From Gammaproteobacteria bacterium (GTDB lineage: Bacteria; Pseudomonadota; Gammaproteobacteria; Steroidobacterales; GCA-2729495): DNA of 6,671 nt. The translations under genes were made by a program, and so were the position numbers. The notes beneath the pieces are model-generated. The model was not told the DNA's origin and made no database searches. It saw only the letters and a program-made list of their open reading frames with translations. This document shows positions 1 to 6,671 of this stretch, piece by piece. Position 1 is the first letter of the stretch, and each line of letters starts with the position of its first letter. The stretch is taken from positions 1 to 6,671 of the forward strand of contig JAHDYN010000104.1 of the NCBI GenBank assembly GCA_023383735.1. Reading direction: 5' to 3'.

Positions 1-319
1 AGACACCGATATGCCCGCCCGGCATGGCAAAGGCGTTGATGTCCTCGGAATCGAATACCTCGACATCCCATTCCTTGTCCGAGTACGGCCGCTCCAGTTC
101 GCTGATGATCGCCGCGGAGATGCAGTTGATGTATGCGCGGGTCCGCACATCGTTCGACACCACCAGCTCTGCACGCATTTTCTCGAACTGCTTGTCGGAC
201 TCGGTTTCGAGCTCGGATTCGCTGGCCAGCGGCAACGCACAGCCTGTCAGCACCGCAACCAGAACGGCTGCGAGGCTTGCAGTCCGAATGCGCCCCGGCA
301 TGTGAAACAGCGTCTGCAT
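1..319 (-). CDS. M48-family metalloprotease lipoprotein, N-terminal part (runs off left edge)
   Basis: The first 106 codons are present; the rest lies beyond the window edge. The protein opens with a basic, hydrophobic signal sequence ending in a lipobox, Leu-Thr-Gly-Cys, with the lipidated Cys at residue 27, so it should be a lipoprotein. After a charged stretch comes a helical region (about 40-78) and then NAFAMPGGHIGV at 95-106. This is the conserved strand just ahead of the catalytic helix in M48 peptidases such as LoiP and BepA, which act in envelope protein quality control. The zinc-binding HEXXH motif would be further downstream and cannot be seen, so activity is inferred. Ala and Leu follow the Cys, with no Asp at +2, which by the enteric rule suggests outer-membrane sorting. 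The start at 319 is supported by AGGA at 327-330, 7 bases upstream. It begins 12 bases after the sohB stop, so the two are probably cotranscribed. A second Met at codon 7 lacks comparable support. Confidence 0.82.
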   Translation of the reverse strand, partial: MQTLFHMPGRIRTASLAAVLVAVLTGCALPLASESELETESDKQFEKMRAELVVSNDVRTRAYINCISAAIISELERPYSDKEWDVEVFDSEDINAFAMPGGHIGV

Positions 320-326
320 GGACAAA

Positions 327-330
327 TCCT
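327..330 (-). promoter_or_regulatory. Ribosome binding site of the M48 lipoprotein gene
   Basis: On the minus strand AGGA lies 7 bases before the ATG at 319, squeezed between the sohB stop codon (332-334) and this start. It fixes the start of the lipoprotein and suggests translation continues directly from sohB. Confidence 0.6.
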
Positions 331-331
331 A

Positions 332-1369
332 TCAGTGAAACCGGCCTTCCTGATTGCGTTGCGACAGCCACAGCGCCGCTTCATCGACGGTTGCCCGCAT
401 GGCCGACAGCACGCGCTGCTGCAGGGTGGGCTTGGCATGGAAGCTGACGCGAACAAGGTCTGCTGAGTCCATCGCACGGATCAGGTAGTCATCACTGGTT
501 TCGAGGGCATCGACCAGCCCGAGTTCCTTTGCCTGGGTTCCGTACCAGTGCTCACCGGTCGCCACCCGGTCGATATCCAGCGCCGGACGATGACTGGCCA
601 CCATGCTCTTGAACAGGCCGTGCACGTCCTCCAGCTCTTCGCGCAGCTTGGCCCGATCCTCATCGGTATTGCGACCGAACATCGTCACGGTGCGCTTGTA
701 GCGACCGGCAGTCACCTGCTCGAAGTCCACGCCACGTGCATCCAGCAGACGGTGGAAATTCGGGATCTGGGCGATGACGCCGATGGAGCCGATCACGGCA
801 AAGGGCGCCGCGATGATCCGGTTGGCCACGCAGGCCATCAGATAGCCGCCACTCGCCGCACCCTTGTCCACGATGACGGTCAGCGGGATCTCCCGATCGC
901 GCACGCGCCTGAGTTGTGAGGCGGCGAGGCCGTGCTCGTGCACTGCGCCGCCGAAGTTCTCGACGCGCAGCACCACCTCGTCCGTGCTGCGCGCCACGGC
1001 CAGTACCGCGCTGATCTCCTCGCGCAGGGCCGTCACCGCCGTTGCGCGGATGTCGCCCTTGAAGTCGAGCACGAACACCCGGCGGCGGCCGTCGGCCTCA
1101 CCGGCCTTTTCGGCGGCGGCAGCCACTTCCTTGTCGTGCTGTTTCTCGGCCTTGATGGCCTTGCGCAGGGCGCCCTTGGGCATCAGCGCCGCGCGCAGCT
1201 TGCGGGACCGGTCGCGATACTTGTCGTTGAGCTTTTCGATTTCGAGCCCGGAAGCCGCATGGCCGCGCCGCGACAGGCCAAACACCAGCATGGCGACAGC
1301 AGCGATGGCCGCGACGATGGTGAGGGCCTTGGCCAGAAACAAGCCGTAGTCGAGCAGAAAAGCACCCAT
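332..1369 (-). CDS. sohB: SohB-type inner-membrane serine protease (peptidase S49)
   Basis: A 345-residue protein, close to the 349 of E. coli SohB. Domains in order: a membrane segment at about 9-33, a charged linker at about 40-95 that is probably helical, then a signal-peptide-peptidase-like S49 domain from about 97 to 290. The nucleophile is Ser173 in AASGGY (171-176) and the general-base Lys is Lys225 in AGRYKRT (221-227), the Ser/Lys dyad of the family. Family landmarks are GSIGVIAQIPNF (194-205) and ATGEHWYG (270-277), which closely match SohB. Known SohB is a putative periplasm-facing protease; overexpression suppresses loss of DegP in E. coli, but its natural substrates are unclear. 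The start at 1369 has AAGG at 1379-1382, 9 bases upstream. It lies 15 bases after the lipA stop and 12 before the M48 lipoprotein start, suggesting one operon. All key residues are intact. Confidence 0.95.
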   Translation of the reverse strand: MGAFLLDYGLFLAKALTIVAAIAAVAMLVFGLSRRGHAASGLEIEKLNDKYRDRSRKLRAALMPKGALRKAIKAEKQHDKEVAAAAEKAGEADGRRRVFVLDFKGDIRATAVTALREEISAVLAVARSTDEVVLRVENFGGAVHEHGLAASQLRRVRDREIPLTVIVDKGAASGGYLMACVANRIIAAPFAVIGSIGVIAQIPNFHRLLDARGVDFEQVTAGRYKRTVTMFGRNTDEDRAKLREELEDVHGLFKSMVASHRPALDIDRVATGEHWYGTQAKELGLVDALETSDDYLIRAMDSADLVRVSFHAKPTLQQRVLSAMRATVDEAALWLSQRNQEGRFH

Positions 1370-1378
1370 CGTCCGCTA

Positions 1379-1382
1379 CCTT
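1379..1382 (-). promoter_or_regulatory. Ribosome binding site of sohB
   Basis: AAGG on the minus strand sits 9 bases before the sohB ATG at 1369, in the 15-base gap after the lipA stop codon. It is moderate in strength and supports the short 345-residue start. Confidence 0.45.
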
Positions 1383-1384
1383 GT

Positions 1385-2398
1385 TCAGCCGACCGGCAGG
1401 CCGACGTTGTTGCCTTCGAGTGCACGCTCGGCGCGGTAACTCGAACGCACCAGCGGCCCGGATACCACTTCGGTAAAGCCCTTCGACAGCCCCAGCCTGC
1501 GATACGCCGAAAACTCGTCCGGATGTACGTAACGGACCACCGGCAGGTGATTGAACGTCGGGCGCAGGTACTGGCCAAGCGTCAGCAGGCTCACGCCACT
1601 GCCGCGCAGATCGTCCATGGCCTGTGCGATCTCCGCTTCCGTCTCGCCGAGCCCCAGCATCAGGCTGCTCTTGACGAGTATCCGGCCAGGCAGTCCGGCA
1701 CTGACATCGCGGGCGTGGGCCAGCACCGCCAGCGACTGGTCGTAGCCCGCGCGCGCATCGCGCACCGCGGGCGTCAGCCGCCGCACCGTTTCCAGGTTGT
1801 GCGCGAAGACCTCCAGGCCAGCGCCGACGACCGTGGCGACGGCGGAACGCTGCCCCGAGAAATCCGGCGTCAGCGCTTCAACGGCGGTGGCCGGATTCTG
1901 CGCCTTGATGGCCCGGATGCAGGCGGCATAGTGCGCCGCGCCGCCATCGGGCAAATCATCGCGATCCACGGAAGTGAGCACCACGTACCTGAGGCCCATC
2001 AGTTCCACCGAGCGCGCCGCATTGGCCGGCTCATCCGCATCGAGTCGGCCATGCGGATTGCCGGTGTCCACGGCACAGAAGCGGCAGGCGCGCGTGCAGA
2101 TCCCGCCCATCAGCATGATGGTGGCCGTGCCGCTGCTCCAGCACTCGCCGATATTGGGACACATCGATTCTTCGCAGACCGTGGCGAGACGGTGGTCCCG
2201 CACGGTGCGCTGCACCTCGGCATGACGCCCGGCGGAAGCCAGCCGCACCCGCAGCCAGTCGGGCTTGCGTACTGACGGGGCTTCACTCTCGCCCTTGCGG
2301 CGCTTGATGCCGTTGCGGACGGCAACCACACCATCAGTCGTCCGGTACTTGGTACCGGTTTCGATGGGGATGCCCTTGAAACTGCTCATGCCGGACAT
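1385..2398 (-). CDS. lipA: Lipoyl synthase (radical SAM)
   Basis: LipA inserts two sulfur atoms into octanoyl groups on lipoyl domains of pyruvate, 2-oxoglutarate and glycine-cleavage enzymes, completing the lipoate cofactor in the cytosol. The auxiliary iron-sulfur cluster motif is Cys75-x4-Cys80-x5-Cys86. The radical SAM cluster motif CxxxCxxC is Cys101, Cys105 and Cys108. The C-terminal RSSY motif is at 318-321 and supplies the serine ligand to the auxiliary cluster. LRYVVLTSVDRDDLPDGG (136-153) is typical of the family. Length is 337 residues against 321 in E. coli. No Shine-Dalgarno sequence precedes either the first ATG (2398) or the second (2389, Met4). The second fits a possible leaderless transcript and gives an N-terminus closer to the usual length, so the true protein may have 334 residues. 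No lipB is visible. It is followed closely by sohB; upstream is a 108-base gap with a hairpin. Confidence 0.97.
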   Translation of the reverse strand: MSGMSSFKGIPIETGTKYRTTDGVVAVRNGIKRRKGESEAPSVRKPDWLRVRLASAGRHAEVQRTVRDHRLATVCEESMCPNIGECWSSGTATIMLMGGICTRACRFCAVDTGNPHGRLDADEPANAARSVELMGLRYVVLTSVDRDDLPDGGAAHYAACIRAIKAQNPATAVEALTPDFSGQRSAVATVVGAGLEVFAHNLETVRRLTPAVRDARAGYDQSLAVLAHARDVSAGLPGRILVKSSLMLGLGETEAEIAQAMDDLRGSGVSLLTLGQYLRPTFNHLPVVRYVHPDEFSAYRRLGLSKGFTEVVSGPLVRSSYRAERALEGNNVGLPVG

Positions 2399-2402
2399 TG
2401 TA
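2397..2402 (-). promoter_or_regulatory. Possible -10 box for lipA
   Basis: TACAAT on the minus strand (one mismatch to TATAAT) overlaps the first lipA ATG. A transcript starting 7 bases beyond its end would begin at the A of the second in-frame ATG at 2389, giving a leaderless mRNA. I found no good -35 hexamer at normal spacing, so this is tentative. Confidence 0.3.
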
Positions 2403-2455
2403 GCCGGGACGACAGGAAACCACGCCCCTGGATCGAATACCCGGATGCCGACTCA

Positions 2456-2484
2456 GGACGACCCGGCGCGCGGCCGGGTCGTCC
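2456..2484 (-). terminator. Strong hairpin between the DUF3313-like gene and lipA, without a U tract
   Basis: A perfect 12-bp inverted repeat (GGACGACCCGGC / GCCGGGTCGTCC) with the 5-base loop GCGCG lies 22 bases after the stop of the DUF3313-like gene. The structure is very GC-rich. Neither strand has a run of T after it, so it is not a classical intrinsic terminator. It may protect the 3' end of the upstream mRNA, pause or attenuate transcription into lipA, or assist a factor-dependent end. Strand is assigned from the neighbouring genes. Only the hairpin itself is seen directly. Confidence 0.5.
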
Positions 2485-2506
2485 CGACATCAGCAGGCAC
2501 GTTGAC

Positions 2507-3175
2507 CTACTTGAGTACTTTCTGAACCAGCTCGGCCACGGACTGTGCCCATTCATCGATGCGCGGCTTTGCATTGTCCAGCGTCAGTTGCGCATCCTTG
2601 TCCGGAAGCTCCTGGCCCCTGCCCTCGCGCACCGACATGGCCAGCGCCTCGCCGCTCACGCTGTCCGACACCAGCGCCTCGACGTTCAGGTTCACATCCT
2701 GCTTGACGTTGCCGGATGCCCGCTTGGCACCCTGAACGACCAGCGCCACCGGGATCAGCTGCCAGGGCTTCAGTCCGGTGTTGTGCACATCCACTGCGGT
2801 GATCGCCACCTTGATCCGCAGCACACCCGGTCCCGCCTCCGTCACCTGGGGTACCCCGGCCAGGCCAACAGTCCGGAGGCTCGAGTCCAGATACGCCTGT
2901 ATGTCCTTGAGCGCCTGGTCCGACACCTGCGCCGAAGCCTGCGGGGCCGGATAGAAAGTTACCGGCTCAAGCAGGATCTTCTGGTAGTTGGCCTTGGTGA
3001 GCTTGGGGCTTTCCCAGCGCATCAACTCGCTGCCCTTGGCATCCTTGTGCTTCTCGAGTTTTGTGTAGTCCGGCAAAAACCCCGAGTGTTGTTCCGCCAT
3101 GGCCGGCGACAGGCTGGCCAGAACGCCGCAGACCGCAATGGCTGCAATACGTGAGACACTTTTTGCGAATTTCAT
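2507..3175 (-). CDS. Exported DUF3313-like protein of unknown function
   Basis: A 222-residue protein with a clear signal peptide: basic start MKFAKSVSR, hydrophobic core about 10-22, and a likely signal peptidase I site after Ala27 in AMA|EQ. The mature part begins with SGFLPDY (31-37) and continues with YQKILLEPVTFY (64-75) and a hydrophobic strand at 119-129. I recognise this pattern as the DUF3313 family, small envelope proteins of unknown role. Many members are lipoproteins, but here Cys16 does not sit in a good lipobox, so the mature form is probably soluble in the periplasm. The C-terminus (204-222) is an amphipathic helix. The start at 3175 is chosen because GGAG lies 8 bases upstream and the signal peptide follows at once. 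The frame stays open to 3259, but that extension is Cys- and Phe-rich and runs back through the terminator. A separate transcription unit is likely, since a terminator lies just upstream. Confidence 0.82.
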   Translation of the reverse strand: MKFAKSVSRIAAIAVCGVLASLSPAMAEQHSGFLPDYTKLEKHKDAKGSELMRWESPKLTKANYQKILLEPVTFYPAPQASAQVSDQALKDIQAYLDSSLRTVGLAGVPQVTEAGPGVLRIKVAITAVDVHNTGLKPWQLIPVALVVQGAKRASGNVKQDVNLNVEALVSDSVSGEALAMSVREGRGQELPDKDAQLTLDNAKPRIDEWAQSVAELVQKVLK

Positions 3176-3181
3176 TGTTTG

Positions 3182-3237
3182 TTCTCCGGTTCGTGTGCGA
3201 GGCAAGCAAAAGCATACGCCTTCCGGTAACCGGAGAA
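3182..3237 (-). promoter_or_regulatory. Leader of the DUF3313-like gene: ribosome binding site inside a 10-bp inverted repeat
   Basis: On the minus strand TTCTCCGGTT (3237-3228) is perfectly complementary to AACCGGAGAA (3191-3182), with 36 bases between. The second arm contains the GGAG ribosome binding site (3184-3187), 8 bases before the ATG. The first arm also belongs to a 13-bp palindrome (3222-3234) that can form a competing small hairpin. If both arms are transcribed, the repeat could block translation initiation. A TATGCT -10-like box at 3211-3216 would start transcription after the first arm, in which case no such pairing would occur. Control by this structure is inferred. Confidence 0.4.
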
Positions 3238-3240
3238 AGC

Positions 3241-3267
3241 AAAAAAATGCCCGGCACAAGGCCGGGC
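3241..3267 (-). terminator. Intrinsic terminator after the yheS-like gene and 65-residue ORF unit
   Basis: On the minus strand a 7-bp GC stem (GCCCGGC / GCCGGGC) with the loop CTTGT is followed by A and seven T residues, the standard rho-independent form. It lies 52 bases after the stop of the 65-residue gene and before the DUF3313-like gene, separating the two transcription units. An imperfect second hairpin (3289-3319, GTCAG/CTGAC and CCC/GGG with one bulged base) directly follows the stop codon. Confidence 0.8.
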
Positions 3268-3319
3268 GAATATAGGGGGAAGGGGTCTGTCAGTCCCGAA
3301 TAGCGTTGTCAGGGCTGAC

Positions 3320-3517
3320 TCAGTGAACTCTGGACCAGTTGAGCAGCTCTACTTCCTGCTGGTCACGGTGGAAATTCTCGGCCAGTACCGCCTCGATCTC
3401 GTGCGGCTCCAGCACCTGGTTGACGGCATGGCTGAGTTCGACGACACCGCTGTATTCGTCAGCGAACCCCGGCTCGGCGGAGCGCAGCAGGAAGCGTGTG
3501 TAGTACTTCGCGCGCAT
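3320..3517 (-). CDS. Small protein of unknown function (65 residues)
   Basis: I do not recognise the family. The protein starts MRAKYYTRFLLRS, a likely beta strand, followed by a mixed segment containing Tyr and acidic residues. A probable helix follows at about 35-50 (EPHEIEAVLAENF), then an acidic stretch and a final strand ending LLNWSRVH. It has no signal peptide, membrane segment or Cys, so it is probably a small folded cytosolic protein. The frame extends upstream to 3712, but the upstream part is Arg/Pro/Ala-rich and overlaps the end of the ABC-F gene, so I chose the Met at 3517. The ribosome binding site there is poor: AGG only 2 bases from the start. It lies 130 bases after the ABC-F gene and ahead of a good terminator, which supports it being a real transcribed gene. 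The codon pattern is consistent with coding, but its existence is less certain than that of its neighbours. Confidence 0.6.
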   Translation of the reverse strand: MRAKYYTRFLLRSAEPGFADEYSGVVELSHAVNQVLEPHEIEAVLAENFHRDQQEVELLNWSRVH

Positions 3518-3647
3518 GGCCTGAACAGTAGGCAAAGGCGCGCCGGCATTCCGTGAACGGCGCCACAGAATCGGAACGGGGGAAAGATCCGTGGGGCCGG
3601 CAAGAGCGGCAGCCACCGCCCCCCGGGCCCTGCCGGTCAATTCGGGC

Positions 3648-5579
<1,932 letters not shown>

Positions 5580-5589
5580 GAGGGCGCGG

Positions 5590-5595
5590 ATTATA
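5590..5595 (-). promoter_or_regulatory. Possible -10 box for the yheS-like gene
   Basis: A perfect TATAAT on the minus strand ends 10 bases before the ATG at 5579. Transcription starting about 7 bases beyond it would leave a leader of only 3-4 bases, in keeping with the lack of a ribosome binding site. No convincing -35 element is present at 16-18 bases. Confidence 0.42.
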
Positions 5596-5639
5596 GCCGC
5601 GGGGTATCCGGTTTTCTTGCAGAATATCCCCGTCATTCC

Positions 5640-5644
5640 GAGGG
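5640..5644 (+). promoter_or_regulatory. Ribosome binding site of the repeat-containing secreted protein
   Basis: GAGGG lies 8 bases before the ATG at 5653, an ideal distance. It favours this start over GTG at 5650 (5 bases) and over the in-frame ATG at 5578, which overlaps the start codon of the divergent yheS-like gene. Confidence 0.6.
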
Positions 5645-5652
5645 CACATGTG

Positions 5653-6671
5653 ATGCAGATGGTGTTAAGCCTTGGCGTCTTGCTGGTAACCGGCATCCTG
5701 CTGCCCGGGATGGCAACCGCCGTTACCGCAGATGAGCCCTTCAAGGCGGTCATGGCGAGCCGCGCACAGGCCGAAGCCGCCGATGCTGCAATGCTGGCGC
5801 CCGGCAACTATGCGGCAGCAGTCAAGGCCCTGGAGCGCGCCCGCCGGCAGGCAGGATCCGGGAAGGCAACAGCGACACTGAACCAGGACATCAACGAGGC
5901 CGACAACCGGTTTCGCGCCGCCATCGCGGCGGCACAGCTGGCACGGAAGACCTTCGCCGACGTCATCCGTGAACGCGAAGCCGCTCGCAGCGCAGATGCC
6001 TGGCGACTGGTTCCGGAACGCTGGCTGAGGGCCGAACAGGACTTCAGTACCGCAACGAGGCGCCTGGAAGACGGCGGCCTGCAAAGCGCTGGCAAGTTCG
6101 GCGAGATCGCCGCCGAGAGTTACCGGGAGGCACAGCTGCAGGCACTGCGCAGTCGCTACCTCTCCCCGACCCGCGCCCTGCTCCTTGAAGCCGAGCGAGT
6201 GAAGGCCGGGCGTTACGCACCGCAGACCTTCGCGGAAGCCAACGCAAGGCTGGGCGAGGCCGAAGCGGCCCTGGCCGGCAACCGCTCGCAACCTGAACTG
6301 GCGGCCGCACAGATCGAGGCAGCGCAGCTCGCAGCCGCGCATGCACTGCATGTCGCCACCGCAATACGCCAGGTCGAGACAGATGAGCAGAGCCTGGAAG
6401 GCCTGGTGCTGTCGCTGGAGCAAAGCGTCCGGCGCATGGCCGAGGCTGCCGGCCTCCCTGCCGTCAACATCGCCGGCAATGCGGTGGATGCCGAAGCGCT
6501 CGTCACCGGATTGAAAGAGCTGCGCGCACGGGCCGAGAGCGCCGAGAAGGAACTCGGCGAGCGGGACCGGCGGTTGAAGGGCATGGAAGAGGAATTGCGC
6601 GAGCTGGACGCGCGCCTGGGCGGCGCGACCACCGAACGCGATCGGCTGCTGATGAAACAGGCTGCCGAGCA
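5653..6671 (+). CDS. Secreted helical-repeat protein, DUF4398/OmpA-like envelope protein (runs off right edge)
   Basis: The first 339 codons are in the window with no stop. A hydrophobic leader (4-17) ends in a possible signal peptidase I site, ATA|V at 23 or VTA|D at 26. The n-region has no Lys or Arg, which is unusual. Three Ala-rich helical repeats of about 70 residues follow, each marked by a Pro then an aromatic residue and spaced Ala/Leu: AP at 49-50, VP at 120-121 and AP at 189-190. This resembles DUF4398-type repeats. From about 285 to the edge a highly charged heptad pattern indicates a coiled coil. In known proteins of this architecture an OmpA-like peptidoglycan-binding domain often follows, but that part is outside the window and is inferred. 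A role in envelope structure is likely. GAGGG at 5640 supports the start. An in-frame ATG at 5578 would add 25 residues including Arg, so a longer leader cannot be excluded. It is divergent from the yheS-like gene, 73 bases away. Confidence 0.8.
   Translation, partial: MQMVLSLGVLLVTGILLPGMATAVTADEPFKAVMASRAQAEAADAAMLAPGNYAAAVKALERARRQAGSGKATATLNQDINEADNRFRAAIAAAQLARKTFADVIREREAARSADAWRLVPERWLRAEQDFSTATRRLEDGGLQSAGKFGEIAAESYREAQLQALRSRYLSPTRALLLEAERVKAGRYAPQTFAEANARLGEAEAALAGNRSQPELAAAQIEAAQLAAAHALHVATAIRQVETDEQSLEGLVLSLEQSVRRMAEAAGLPAVNIAGNAVDAEALVTGLKELRARAESAEKELGERDRRLKGMEEELRELDARLGGATTERDRLLMKQAAE

Noticed and set aside
932..2275. A 447-codon open frame on the plus strand, opposite sohB and lipA
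   Set aside because: It spans two well-identified genes on the other strand and has Arg/His/Gln-rich composition without motifs.
3211..3216. TATGCT as the promoter -10 box of the DUF3313-like gene
   Set aside because: It matches only four of six consensus bases and lacks a matching -35 hexamer, so I did not list it as a feature. It remains relevant to whether the leader includes the first arm of the inverted repeat.
3176..3259. Upstream extension of the DUF3313-like gene to 3259
   Set aside because: It would begin inside the terminator hairpin and place an odd Cys/Phe-rich stretch before a good signal peptide with its own ribosome binding site.
5580..5807. Upstream extension of the yheS-like gene to 5807
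   Set aside because: The extra 76 residues have no family similarity and would overlap the start of the divergent gene. The conserved N-terminus begins at 5579.
5665..6423. A 252-codon open frame on the minus strand at the right end
   Set aside because: It is antisense to the repeat-containing protein, whose plus-strand frame has a ribosome binding site, a signal peptide and regular helical repeats. The minus frame is Cys-rich and irregular.

Overview
The window looks like ordinary chromosomal DNA from a GC-rich proteobacterium, most likely a gammaproteobacterium. This rests on a SohB-type inner-membrane protease, a full-length YheS-type ABC-F protein, a DUF3313-like secreted protein and strongly GC-biased third codon positions. 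No species can be named. I see no transposase, phage gene, CRISPR array, tRNA or rRNA, and no sign of recent transfer. All genes but the last lie on the minus strand.

Layout in transcription order from the right. At 5653 a plus-strand gene begins and runs off the right edge. It encodes a secreted, helix-rich protein with three tandem repeats followed by a coiled coil, resembling the front part of DUF4398/OmpA-type envelope proteins. Diverging from it is the minus-strand ABC-F ATPase gene (yheS-like, 5579 to 3648). A 65-residue protein of unknown function follows (3517 to 3320), and a good intrinsic terminator at 3241-3267 closes this unit. A DUF3313-like exported protein comes next (3175 to 2507), with its ribosome binding site inside a 10-bp inverted repeat. 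A 108-base gap containing a strong 12-bp hairpin leads to lipA (lipoyl synthase, 2398 to 1385), sohB (S49 peptidase, 1369 to 332) and the start of an M48-type metalloprotease lipoprotein gene (319 to beyond the left edge). These last three are separated by only 15 and 12 bases and are probably one operon.

Functionally, the left part couples lipoate cofactor synthesis with two envelope proteases, one inner-membrane-anchored and one probably an outer-membrane lipoprotein. The middle and right hold a translation-associated ATPase and two exported proteins. I did not find a convincing new multi-gene system. The points most worth a second look are regulatory: a possible switch hiding the ribosome binding site of the DUF3313-like gene, a strong hairpin with a competing arm before lipA, and two genes (lipA, yheS) with -10-like boxes so close to their start codons that leaderless mRNAs are plausible.
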